The notes under the pieces were generated by a model. That model was not told where the DNA came from, ran no database searches, and saw only the letters and a program-made list of their open reading frames with translations. DNA of 64,000 bases, taken from assembly GCF_029931775.1 (NCBI RefSeq), contig NC_079320.1, positions 84,181,656 through 84,245,655 on the forward strand, given 5' to 3'. Positions 37,820 through 48,595 of the stretch are shown here, piece after piece (within the stretch, counting starts at the first letter, position 1; every line of letters starts with the position of its first letter). A program made the position numbers and the translations under genes. The stretch comes from Euleptes europaea (Eukaryota; Chordata; Lepidosauria; Squamata; Sphaerodactylidae).

Positions 37820-37985
37820 TCTTCCATTTGATTCTCTCAAGAACCCTGTGAGGTAGGTTAGGCTGATAGTGTCTGACTGGCCAAAGGTCACTCAGCATCT
37901 TTCCCTGGCAGAGGAAGGATTTGAACCTGGGTCTCCCAGATCCTAGTCCAACACTCTAACCACTATACGACACTGAGTCTTGTTA
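37820..37985 (-). mobile_element. tRNA-derived SINE with MIR-like core
   Basis: GAACCCTGTGAGGTAGGTTA, then GGCCAAAGGTCACTCAGCAT and the reversed head TCCAACACTCTAACCACTAT. Same group as 12622-12837. Confidence 0.78.
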
Positions 37986-38130
37986 TAACTTTATACATAA
38001 TGCTGTGGCAGACCAAACTTGCCAGACTCAATAAGAAACCATGGTCAATACCCTCTCTCTGATAAGGGCACCTGTATGTTCCTTATTTGCAAACATATTG
38101 GCCGCATTCTCTCTTGACATTTGTGGGTAC

Positions 38131-38634
38131 TGAAGTGCCTTGGTTGTCTTATAGAGTCCAATGAAGACAACTAAAAGAAAGTTAAAATAAGCAACAGTTC
38201 TTTATTTAACTAAACAGAGACCCTGGGGTGAAATAACCCACAAATAAGATGCAGGGTTACTCACCAGCGAAACAAAGGAAAGTCAGTATCATTTATGCAT
38301 TTGCATGGGGCAGGCCCATGGCTGCTGACAAGCAGATTGATACACAAAAGCACCAATGCACATTAAACATTTTCTTCACTCTAGTTAGCATAACCTATAA
38401 ACATTGGCCGAAGGCATCACTTAGTGAGTGCCTGATCTTGTGAGCTCAGTAACCAGAAACCACATTCCTGAAGATGAACGTAATTCAGAGCTCTCTACTG
38501 GTGAGAGGCCGTACCAAGCACAGAGAGCATGATTTGTTGGTTCATGGCTCCTGGATGCCAACTTCCCAAAGCTTCCATGTGTGTGCGTATGAATACATAG
38601 TGTTTTAAACCAGCCCTTATATCTGGGCATTACA
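38131..38634 (-). mobile_element. Solo LTR, 504 bp, with 4-bp GTAC duplication
   Basis: Same family as 14442-14940, read on the minus strand from TGTAATGCCCAGATATAAGG (38634) to GGCACTTCA (38131). GTAC lies at 38127-38130 and 38635-38638. Only the LTR remains. Confidence 0.93.
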
Positions 38635-38727
38635 GTACTAGTTTAAAAACATTTCAGGCTTACATTTTAAACACGTTAAACGTGAAGTAAGTTGGAGGAG
38701 ACTAGCTGTGCAGTCTTCAATAAATTA

Positions 38728-39307
38728 GCAATGCCGTCCTAAGCAGAGTTACACCCACCCAAGTCCATTGATGTCTCTGGGTTTAGAAGGGTGTTACAGT
38801 GCATTCCTGAGATCTAACGGTGAAAGCCCTTAGTAGGCCAGGAAGGCGCCGTGACGGTGTCCGGACACCCTGCGCCAGTGTCCAGGCAACTAACACTGGC
38901 ATTAGTGGCCCGAACGCCAGTGGGAAGGCCTGGATGCTGATTGCGGGGTGCTGTCGTGGCACGACGGGGCCTTTCAGTGGTGTCTGAACACCATCAAAGG
39001 CCACGCCGGTGTCCTGGGAGGCATTCCCGAGGTGTTACAGCATCCTGGGAGGCATTCCCGGGGCATTCTGGTGCAGGGCTGGGGAAGGAGCCGCCTTTAG
39101 GCAGCCTCCAAAGTCCTTTCAGGCCGGGAACACCACTTTTTATTTTTTGCCAAGATATGCGACCTTTTAGGTCTTGCTAGCTCCATATGAGGGTTGCATG
39201 GATTTTTAACGCCGGGAAGAGGTTTCGGCAGGGCCGCATTACCTCCAAAGACCAGCGCAGGCATTCCTCTCAGGAATACACTGCTAATCGGCTTAAGATG
39301 GCACTGC
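38728..39307. mobile_element. Non-autonomous DNA transposon with imperfect terminal repeats, GC-rich interior
   Basis: Left edge GCAATGCCGTCCTAAGCAGA and right edge (reversed) GCAGTGCCATCTTAAGCCGA agree at most positions. The interior 38830-39110 is GC-rich with short repeated blocks (CATCCTGGGAGGCATTCCCG at 39041 echoes one at 39018). No target duplication or transposase was seen. The superfamily is unknown. Confidence 0.55.
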
Positions 39308-39310
39308 GGG

Positions 39311-40652
39311 TGAAGCGGTCATTTACTGTGATAAGTGGCTATGTTTCTAGATTTTGTATTTTACTGGAAAATACGTTATCTTGCTTAACCAGCCACCTCA
39401 TGTAATGATACAAACTTTGAATTGTAATGCGATTCTTTTATTGTTAGCTTCTAGTTAACTAAAGTAAAAAACACACCAATATATTGAATATATGAAAGTT
39501 ACATTGTATGGAAAAGCCTAACAGAATATAACAGATCTGATCACAGTAAAAATTGAAAATACAGTGAAAATACAAAGTTCACATACCTCTGGATGAGCCA
39601 TGTTGGGAAAATTCTTTATGCAGACATCATAGCAGCAGCATGTCTGATAAAGAACCTCCAACCTCTTTACAATTTCCAACCCCTTATATACTCTTTCAAA
39701 GCTGGGTTGTCATGAGGACTCAAATCTGTTCCCATCTATTACAATTTTCACATCAAATCTTTCCCAAGGATCAAAGACTTCATTCTCATATATTAAAATA
39801 CAATTCAGACAAAAATTTTCCCCAATAAGCCTTCATTCTGATCTTCCCATCCATTGTACCAAGAGTTACAGATGAATATGTTACATAGACATTTGATAAG
39901 AATATGCAGTTTTAAGTATATTCTCAAAATCTAAAATTTAATCTTCAGCAGTTTCACACAATAACTCAGATAACTTGATACTGAAGCGGTCATTTACTGT
40001 GATAGGTTACGTTTCTAGATTGTGAATTTTACTGGAAAATACATTATCTTGCTTAACCAGTTACCCCAAGTAATGATACAAACTTCAAATTGTAAAACAA
40101 TTCTTTGATTGTTAGCTTCTAGTTAACTAAAGAAAAACACACACCACTATATTGAACATATGAAAGTTACATTGTATGAAAAATCTAACAAAATATTACA
40201 GTATATATGCAGATCTGTTCATAATAAAAATTGAAAGTACAGTGAAAATACAAAGTTCACATTCCTCTGAATGGGCCCTGCTGGGAAAATTCTTTAGACA
40301 GATCGCATAACAGCATAGTCTGCTAAAGAGCTTCCAACTTCCAATTTCTAACCCCTTATATACTCTTTAAAAGCTGAGTGGACATGAGAACTCAGATCTG
40401 TTCCCATCTATTACAACTTTCACAACAAATCTTTCCCAAGGATCAAAGACATAATTCTCATATATTAAAAATACAAATCAGACAAAATCCCCCCCAATAA
40501 GCATTCATTCTAATCTTCCCATATGTTGTACCAAAAGTTACAACTGAATGTGTTACATAGTAAGTTGATAAAAATATGCATTTGCAAGTATGTTCACAAA
40601 ATCAAAAATCTCATCTTCAGTTTCTCACAGTTACTCAGATAATGATGTGAAT
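39311..40652 (-). repeat. 671-bp tandem duplication, LTR-like content on the minus strand
   Basis: TGAAGCGGTCATTTACTGTG starts copy 1 at 39311 and copy 2 at 39982. The two run in parallel to the TCTCACAG/TTTCACAC ends near 40640 and 39965. On the minus strand each copy has GAGTATATAAGGGG (a TATA box) and, about 200 bp further on, an AATAAA-like signal. That architecture suggests an LTR duplicated in tandem, which is an inference. No coding capacity was seen. Confidence 0.7.
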
Positions 40653-41134
40653 GACAAATTATACAATATGTAGTGAGAAATACTTTGATTCTCACCCAAA
40701 AAGACTTTAAAAAGATTCGTTTATGCTGAAATAATGGACTTCGATTAACCCCATATATAGAATTTAAAAGGACAAAAGTGTTTCATTGTTATCTATTGTT
40801 TACATTAAGAAAGTGTCCACTGGCTGCCTGCCCAGTATGGTGGCCCAATCCTCACCAGGCGAGGAATCCTCAGAGGAAGAGCCATACCAGGAAGAACCAG
40901 TCCTCCCCTGAACCTCAGTTAGCTGAGAGTCCAGGCCAAGTTGAACCCCAACAGGAAGAACCACACACCAGTCCTGCTGAGGATGCTAGAGTAGATGCAG
41001 AACCAGCTCACTTCGGTGACTCAGCTCCAGCTGTAACTAAGCAGAGCCATGACCCACCCAGCTCACCTGAAGCAGTTAAACATCACAGGCAGCGGGCCAA
41101 AGCTTCAGGCTAAAAGATGCAGCACACGTTTAGA
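40653..41134. other. Intergenic, Pro/Glu-rich chance frame
   Basis: An open frame of 111 codons at 40778-41113 (QQEEPHTSPAEDARVDAEPA) is compositionally biased and resembles sequence common in LTR or leader regions of the gypsy elements here. No gene is called. Confidence 0.3.
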
Positions 41135-41634
41135 AGCACTGAGGAGACGGTGAAGGGTCTGGAGACCAAGCCCTGTGAGGAAAGGTTGAAGGAGCTGGGT
41201 ATGTTTAGCCTGAAGAGGAGAAGACTGAGAGGGAATATGATAACCATCTTCAAGTACTTGAAGGTCTGTCATATAGAGGATGGTGCCGAGTTGTTTTCTG
41301 TTGCTCCAGAAGGTTGGACCAGAACCAATGGGTTGAAATTAAATCAAAAGAGTTTCTGTCTAGACATTAGTAAGAATTTTCTAACAGAGTGGTTCCTCAG
41401 TGGAACAGGCTTCCTCAGGAAGTGGTAAGCCCTCCTTTCCTGGAGGTTTTTAAGCAATGCTGATTCTGTGACCTTAGGCAGATCATGAGAGGGAGGGCAT
41501 CTTGGCCATCTTCTGAGCATGGAGTAGGGGTTACTGGGTGTGTGTGGGGGAGGTAGTTGTGAATTTCCTGCATTGTGCAGGGGGTTCGACTAGGTGACCC
41601 TGGTAGTCCCTTCCAACTCTATGATTCTATGATT
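41135..41634 (+). mobile_element. CR1 LINE subfamily B, 3' part
   Basis: Encodes [20 protein letters not shown] then [20 protein letters not shown] and ends with CCAACTCTATGATTCTATGA at about 41632. Confidence 0.92.
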
Positions 41635-41635
41635 T

Positions 41636-42660
41636 CTTACTCTTTTTATTTTTACCCATAGACTCTCGACTGGACTTCCGTGCTCAGATTCATGTATTTC
41701 TTCCCAAGTACACACATCTTTGACATATAATGCTACTCCTCCCCCCTTCCTTATCTGTCTATCCCTTTTAAACAAGTTTTACCCCTCAATCTTAATATTC
41801 CAATTGTGAGTGATATTCCACCAAGTTTCAGTAATGCCTATTAGGACAAAATCCCCTTCCAGTATTAGGGCTTCGAGTTCTTCCTGCTTGTTTCCCATAC
41901 TTTGTGCATTAGTGTACAGACATCAGAATCCATGGTTTATGTGCCCTGAGGTTTTTGTTTCTGTACTTATCCACGTTTGTTTCCTTGCATACATGCTACT
42001 CTCCGCAAATCTTCATTGTTCTCATCTCCAGTTATTGTCATCATACTAGGCTTTAAGTTTTTGCCTCGCTCTCCCATAGAATTTAGTTTAAAGCTCTCCT
42101 TATCAGGTTTGCAAGGCTCTCACCAAACACATTTTTTCCTACCCTTGTGAGGTGCAAACCATCTCCCGATAGAAAAGCTTCATCTTGAAAGTGTAAGCCA
42201 TGGTCCAAACATGGTCCAAACCTTTCTTGACGACACCATCTATGCATCCAGTCATTAATTTGTAGTATTCCTCTTTCCTTTCCTAAGCCACGATCTTCGA
42301 CAGGAAGAACTGACGAAAATACAACCTGTGCCCCCAGGTCCTTCACCTTCTTACCCAGAGCCGTATAGTCTCTTTTAATACATTCTGGGCTGTGTCGGGC
42401 AATATAATTTGTTCCCACATGAATGAGCAAGAAAGAGTAATAATCTATGCGCTTGATGAGTCTTCCTACCCTTTCTGTCACATCTTGGATGCGTGCACCT
42501 GGTAGACAGCAGACCTCTTGAGACGACAAGTCCAGTTGGCACAATTTAGACTCTACCCCTCTCAGTAGGGAATCCCCAATTACCAGAACACGCCTCTTCC
42601 TAAATCAGGGAGTGAAAGCTCAAGTCCTCTCATTTGCAGGAGCCTGAGAAATTTCTTTCA
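41636..42660 (-). mobile_element. CR1 LINE 5' part: ORF1 SGNH/esterase-like domain and start of endonuclease
   Basis: The minus strand from 42544 encodes 153 open codons: FLLIHVGTNYIAR (GxN block), VVFSSVLPVEDRG and LSGDGLHLTRVGK (DxxH block), the lipolytic-esterase-like ORF1 domain of CR1/L2 elements. Downstream, 41775-41590 reads RKGGGVALYVKDVC then ESLWVKIK, the beginning of the endonuclease ORF. It meets the plus-strand CR1 tail at 41635 in a head-on junction. Confidence 0.85.
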
Positions 42661-42954
42661 AGCTTGGGGAGGAGGTAGCCTTTGTTCCAGTGGTTCAGAT
42701 CAATATCTATGGGGAGACCTTGGAACCAATTGCTGAGCAACAGAGGATCAGAATGACTCTTGTTTTTCCTGCTCCTGTGGGTCATATTCTTCCATGCACC
42801 CTCCTCCTGAGTTGGTTGTGCCTCCATTTGTTGAGATACCTTTCTTTCCTCTTCCTGTTGCCCCCTAAAGTGTGCTTCATTTTGTCTCTTCTGTCCCCCC
42901 CCCCTTGTGGGTCAAAGAATCATCTCCTGAAATTTCCAGGAAGATACAATCTAG

Positions 42955-43125
42955 CTCAGGAGTATCAAACTCAATTGTTACATAAATGTCACTTGGTCAG
43001 GCCAGGCCATGCCTCGCCAGTCCAGATTGGGTGTGTGTGTGGCTGCCTCAGCTGGCTCACAGGCCGGATAAGAGCTCTCTTGCTCTCCCAAGTCTCTGTG
43101 TTAACTGCTGTCAGATTCCAGCTAA
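42955..43125 (+). mobile_element. hAT-like fragment (CAGG-TATCAAACTC edge)
   Basis: CAGGAGTATCAAACTCAATT then ACATAAATGTCACTTGGTCA and GGCCAGGCCATGCC, a terminus style of Charlie-like hAT elements. The right terminus was not found. Confidence 0.5.
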
Positions 43126-43399
43126 GGTATGAGCTGGCCGTTTCACTGTCCCCGGCCAGGATGGCCATTAGCATATCCAAAAGTCTGATGGTCATGTTTG
43201 GGAGCAATTGACTCCTGCACTGCCTGTCTTCTGCTAGGAAACAGAAAAACTTAATGTGGGGTTTTTGTAAAGCCCAACCCCCAAAGTAAAAAGGTATTTT
43301 TTCATAGGCCTGCCTCACCTTCTCTCTCTATTCGCATAGCGTCATATTCATTAAGTAAACTTTAATCTGGCCCTTCCCTCAGGGAGGCATGTATTTCTT

Positions 43400-43860
43400 T
43401 GTTTATTTTAAACATTTCCATGCTGCCTTTCCCCCCAAGGCAGCGAACATCAAACCATTTCAACATTAAAACAGCATTTAAAATTAAGTATTTATAAAAT
43501 AAACAATACCAAAAAATTAAACAGAGTTAACACAGCAAAAGAGGAATAGTAATAACAGTTATTGGGGGTATGGCAAATGACACAAAAAAAATCTTCACCT
43601 GCTGGCCAGAGATAACAATAGAGGGAATCAGGCAAATAATAATGAGGAGGGAGTTCCAAAGTTTTGGCACCTCAACTGAGAAGGCCATTTCTAAGGATGT
43701 CATCCATCTAGCCTCAGATGGCAGGGGCAATGCAGCTGAAGATGACTGGAGTGGATGGGTAGTTTCTTGTACTATATTAAACAGCTCCATCCTTTCTCTC
43801 TTGCCTGGTAACAAAAGTTCCTACCTATCAAATGCCATTCTGCTTGGTTAACAAGAACAG
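43400..43860 (-). mobile_element. L2-like LINE, 3' fragment
   Basis: The minus strand reads RWMTSLEMAFSVEVPKLWNS then LL, equivalent to the ORF end seen at 14945, followed by an AT-rich 3' UTR down to about 43400. Confidence 0.72.
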
Positions 43861-45055
43861 TTCGAACTACTGAATTTGATAGTTACTCAGATTCTGCAAT
43901 ATGTATGATATAGAACTGTGATAGCCAAATTATTCAGTTATGAAAGGTTAAATGGGGAATAGCAAATCAATAACTGGCAAAAGGCGTAACTGCAGGATCT
44001 AACCTATGTATACCAGAGTCCGTACCGTGACCCTCAAAATAAGGTGGAGGCAGTGGATTTAGTTAAAAGTTTTTTACTTAATTATATGTATACGCACACA
44101 AGCAAAACAGGCTTTCATTACATGCATACAGAGCCTAGGAATAATAGGTAGTACAACAGAACATTTGCCAATGTGGCCAGGTCCCTTTGAAGAGGGACGA
44201 TATTCACCTGATCCTGAAGACAGCATCCTGGGTTCCGTGCGGCAGAGACGAAGGGGAAGGGGGAAGGGAGTTCCCGTGGCATGACAGAAGGAAGGTGGGG
44301 GGGAGAACTCTCAAGTGTGTGGTGGCGTCTCCAGTTATACTCTCTTGGGGTGAGGGCTAATTAGATTACCCCCTCGTGGTTCCTGGTGTAAACAAAGACC
44401 TCGATGGTCAGCTGCAAGGGTGGGGAAGGGGGGCAATTTAGACAGGCTAACCTAAACCATTGACTGAGCACATTCCGGGAGGGTCGGGAGGCGTTGGTAG
44501 ATGGGGCCATCTGGTCTCAAACAAACGTTTGTGCAACATTGCATCTGGGTGACACATTCCTTCGGCACCTGAGGTGCGATCTTTGGCCGCTGTTATTTCG
44601 GAGGCTTCTGATGAGCCACTGAGTATGCAGATGGAGGGGGGCTCTGTGTACGTGTCAGGCCGTCTCTTGCGAAATGACAGCTGTTGGGGACATGATCTGG
44701 ACACAGAGAAAATGGATTCCCTCTGGTTCTACATGAGGGCTTTCCTCCATGTCCGTTTGGCTGGGTAGTACGGGGGCCTCTGTCCATGACGTCTGGACTT
44801 GACTCCCGTTTAGAATGGTGATGACACGTGTCTTTGCGGTTACCAGGTAATACAGTCTGGGAGATGGCAACCGCGGGCTTACAACTGGAACACTGCAGGG
44901 GTTACTTACAATTTCTTGTACAATTTCTTTTTGTTTCCTAGGTAACCCAATAAATTTCAGGAGTAGTTTTGTGACTCAGTTTTGATTTCGGATATGATTA
45001 TTTAGCATGGGAAAGTTTTATCATTTAATAAGTACAGAATCTGAAGGCAAAATCT
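43861..45055. other. Unresolved intergenic block, possibly an LTR-type fossil
   Basis: 44000-44910 is a distinct GC-richer block. Its minus-strand reading starts TGTAAGTAACCCCTGCAGTG at about 44909, which could be an LTR edge, but no matching end or duplication was found. Overlapping open frames show no known domain. Confidence 0.25.
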
Positions 45056-45065
45056 TGGACCCATA

Positions 45066-45222
45066 TAAGCTTTTGAGTTCTCCAGAACTCTTCTTCAAGC
45101 TGAGTGTTACAAAAAATAAATAAAAAATAGATAAAAGGAAGATGCTTCAGGACATCCTATTTTTTTTTATTTTTGTAACATCCAACCTGAAGAGGAATTC
45201 TGGAGTAGTTGAAAGCTTGTCA
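45066..45222. repeat. Inverted repeat, arms about 65 nt
   Basis: Left arm 45066-45131 (ATAAGCTTTTGAGTTCTCCA, then GTTACAAAAAATAAATAAAA) pairs imperfectly with 45157-45222 (TTTATTTTTGTAACATCCAA, then GGAGTAGTTGAAAGCTTGT). The arms resemble Penelope-type 3' termini (CTGAAGA...GAAAGCTT). This may be a terminal remnant. Confidence 0.7.
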
Positions 45223-46169
45223 TTCATTGGCCCTAATAAAATGTATTTTGTGGATTGTATTCTTGTTTTCTGTTTTTTTCCTTTTGGACCTACATGGCTA
45301 ATTTCTTCCTACCACAAGTTAGGCCTGGCTTCTCCTATGGTGCCATCTAGTGGATATTAATTACCATGTGTCCATACCAAAAACATGACAAATTTTAACA
45401 TGGACAATTTATACCAGACCGAACCCCCATACACACACAATTGCATTGCTTGTGGGGTCAGTCTGCTATTACTAGCAATCTAGATAGCTTTCCTCCCAAC
45501 TCGTTGCAAAATTTCCCATGTTTTCTGTGTTCATTTTGCATAACTTTGTAGAATTTATTTGTGGCACCTTTTTCATTTTAAACGCAACTGCACCACCAGC
45601 TGGCAGCCATCCACGGGTGGACTCTCAAAGTGCTTTTTTATACACTTGCCCAGAAACATGGTCTGTGAAGGAATTGATGACATAGGTGTGAGCCCTTTGG
45701 TCATTTCATAGTGACACTGCCAGTATAGGTTCTGGAATCTTTTAAAACTTTTTAACAGACTTTTGCCTTAAAGAAAAGAATCGCTACCGGAGAAGGAAAA
45801 AGGGGAACAAGGAACTATTCCCCGAAGGGAAAGAGCCCCAGCACTCTCTCTTTGAGGCACCAAAGGTGGAGGCAAAGAGGCAATTGGTGGAGGCAATTGG
45901 AAGAGGGCAGCAGGGCTGGTTCAAGGTATCTTTGCGCCCTGAGCAAGGTACAACCATCCCCTCCTGGGCCTCCACTGCCACCTCTCTGGTGGTGGCACAA
46001 GTCCAGGAGGAGGGTGTCAGTCCCCCATCCCATGTTGTTGATGGCTGAGAGACAGCCAGAGGAGATGGTTAACTCTTCCATTTAAAACTCAGGACATGAA
46101 GTTTATCTTATAGCAGTGAACAACTTTTCAGCTGAGAACAGCCAAAACGGTATAAGTAAAACCAACCTC
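45223..46169. other. Intergenic, nothing recognised
   Basis: No gene or clear repeat. 45780-46080 is purine-rich with chance open frames on both strands. Confidence 0.3.
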
Positions 46170-46345
46170 CAGGGAGCACCTGGAGATCTCCCGCTATTAC
46201 AGTTGATCTCCAGTCGGCCAAGATCAGTCCCCCTGGAGAAAATGGCTGCTTTGGAGGGTGAACTCCATAGCATTATATCCACCTCCTCTCCCCAAACCCC
46301 ACCCTCCATCCTGCACTGCACTCAGCCTCAGTTTGGAGGGATTTT
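46170..46345 (-). mobile_element. hAT MITE, reverse copy
   Basis: CAACCTCCAGGGAGCACCTG to CTCAGCCTCAGTTTGGAGGG, missing the extreme ends. Confidence 0.82.
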
Positions 46346-46477
46346 TTGCAGCTACAGACATGAATCTAAAACTCCAGGCCATTGCAAGCAAGTCACTCTG
46401 AACCAAGGTGGGCCATATCTCAACAGCAGGTTTAACCCCTACCATCTCAAGTAGGAAGGATCTCAGGTAGGTAGGGT

Positions 46478-46672
46478 TTCCAATGCTGGATTGGGAAATT
46501 CCTAGAGATTTGAAGTAATAGTTCAGGGAGTTTGGGAAGGGAAGGGAACCCAGCAGGGATGTGGTGCTGTAGGGTCCACCCTGCAAAGCAGCTATTTTCT
46601 TCAGGGGAACTGTAGTGTAGAGACAGCTGTGATTGCAGGAGACCTTGAGGCCCCACCGGGAGGGTAGTGATC
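46478..46672 (+). mobile_element. hAT MITE, degraded copy
   Basis: TAGGGTTTCCAATGCTGGAT, then GGGAAATTCCTAGAGATTTG and CCCTGCAAAGCAGCTATTTT. Confidence 0.8.
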
Positions 46673-47222
46673 TTACAGGTAGGGCTGTGCCTGGGCATCA
46701 CTGCCAGCCTAAGCTTGTTGGGATGTTGCAGCCTTGCATTAGAACACTGACTCTTGAATCTACTGGAGGAAGAGAGCAAAGCATTCTGGGAAATATTGTT
46801 GAACGCTGCTGTTTTTCTGCTATGTAGGTTTTGTTAAACTATCTCTCCGACTGTCAGCTCTCTATCTTACTATAAATGTGTATTTAAGTCAGTTGTTACA
46901 CTGTTATACATGACTGTAAGAATGTAACTATGGTTTGTGTAAGTTCAACTTAACCGTATGAAAGTAACTAAGCAAGTAAATCTGGTTTTTATTTAACAGT
47001 TCTGTGAGGAACTGAGTTTACTTCCCCACAAGCCTACTGATCCTAACAGATTCAGTAACCATGGTCTCTAAACAAAATTTCGGTGTTTTAACTCTGCCTG
47101 GGATTTTGTAAAGAAAAGAAAAAAGGCTTTCACAAGTTCTAGCACATACTCAAATTAATATTGATTTTACTAAAATGATCCTAGAACAGAGAAATAAATC
47201 TTTCTCTTCTTCAAAACTGGGT
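46673..47222. other. Intergenic, nothing recognised
   Basis: No gene or repeat was recognised. Confidence 0.3.
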
Positions 47223-47428
47223 TAGGGTTGCCAGCTCCGGGTTGGGAAATACCTGGAGATTTTGGTGGAGTCTGAGGAGGGCGGGGTTTGGAGAGGGGAG
47301 GGACTTAAATGTCATAGAGTCCAATTGCCAAAGCAGCCATTTTCTCCAGGGGAACTGATTTCTTTCACCTGGAGATCAGTTGTAATAGCGGGAGATCTCC
47401 AGCGACCACCTGGAGGTTGGCAACCCTA
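47223..47428 (+). mobile_element. hAT MITE, full length, near-perfect 8-bp duplication
   Basis: TAGGGTTGCCAGCTCCGGGT to GAGGTTGGCAACCCTA. AACTGGGT (47215-47222) and AGCTGGGT (47429-47436) differ at one base. Confidence 0.93.
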
Positions 47429-47478
47429 AGCTGGGTGGATCACTAGGAAGATAAGACAGCTTCAGACAGCACATTATG

Positions 47479-47910
47479 TAGGGTTGCCAACCCCCAGGTG
47501 AGCCCTGGAGATCTGCAGGAATTACAATTAATCTCCAGGCTATAGAGATCAGTTCCCATGGAGAAAATGGCTGCTTTGTAGGGTTGCCAGGTCCCTCTTC
47601 GCCACCAGTGGGAGATTTTTGGAACAGAGCCTGAGGAGGGTGGGGTTTGGGGAGGGACTTCAATGCCATAGAGTCCAATGGCCAAAGTGGCCATTTTCTC
47701 CAGGTGAACTGATCTCTATTGACTGGAGATTAGTTGTAATAGCATGAGATCTCCAGCTAGTACCTGGAGGTTGGCAACCCTACTGCTTTGGAGGGCAGAC
47801 TCTATGGCATTAGAACCAGTTGAGGTTCCTTCCCTTCTCAAAGCCCACCCCCCTCCCCAGGGTCCACCCCATATCTCCAGGAATTTTCCAACTCAGAGCT
47901 GGCAACCCTA
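47479..47910 (-). mobile_element. hAT MITE, reverse copy split by another copy of the same family
   Basis: TAGGGTTGCCAACCCCCAGG at 47479 to AGCTGGCAACCCTA at 47910. It is continuous once the forward copy at 47579-47782 and one duplicate octamer are set aside. Confidence 0.92.
47579..47782 (+). mobile_element. hAT MITE nested in a MITE, perfect 8-bp duplication
   Basis: TAGGGTTGCCAGGTCCCTCT to GAGGTTGGCAACCCTA, with CTGCTTTG at 47571-47578 and 47783-47790. This copy defines the family's ends and target duplication without ambiguity, because the interrupted sequence is itself a known element. Confidence 0.96.
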
Positions 47911-48394
47911 GGATAATGCTTTCAAACAAACATACATAGGATCCGTCTTGAAATATAGAACTTGGCGACTTGTGCTGCCACTTGGCAACTGTTCTAGTCT
48001 TTTGGTTAACGAATAGCGGTTGCATGCAGGGAATAATCAATTAAGTGGGACACAAAGGTCGCAAAGGCCAAACTCTGACAGTGCAATGAGGCATATTAAG
48101 GTCCTGAATGTGGAGTGATAAGTAGATTGAAAACCCTAACCATGTTGCAGGTGGAGACTCAGCACTGTGGTGTGTAATAAAATGAAAACCCTTCCCTGCA
48201 TTTTGTGCTGTGCTTTTCTGCTACTCTGGGGACTGAAAGAGGCTTACAACATGAAACACACAAAGGTCTTTTAAGCAGGGAAATTTTAACTGGGGTTTGA
48301 GGTTCTCTTGACCCCCACTTTTCTGTTCTGAATCCTAAAAATGCTATGCATGTTGTAATTTGCCCTGAAGAATGTCTTGGGGGTTCTGGAGAAT
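47911..48394. other. Intergenic, nothing recognised
   Basis: No gene or repeat was recognised. Confidence 0.3.
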
Positions 48395-48595
48395 CACCAG
48401 CAGAAATCTGGAAGCATCCCCGCCCCTTGAAAACGCTGCTTTGTAATTGGCTGTAGTGCTTACTGTGAGAAAACCGTCATTCCCCACCCCCCACCCCAGC
48501 TCCTCTCTCCTGCGCTTTGGCTTATGCATGGAAATGGGGACGGTTTGACCTGGGCTGATCTCAAAGTGCCCATGCATAAAAGAGGAAGAAAGGCC
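48395..48595 (-). repeat. Unnamed dispersed repeat X, partial copy
   Basis: AACGCTGCTTTGTAATTGGC, then TTACTGTGAGAAAACC and ACCTGGGCTGATCTCAAAG parallel the copy at 29657-29975. Confidence 0.65.

Noticed and set aside
42083-42544. SGNH hydrolase-like frame as a host esterase
   Set aside because: It adjoins the CR1 endonuclease start in the right order, so it is CR1 ORF1.
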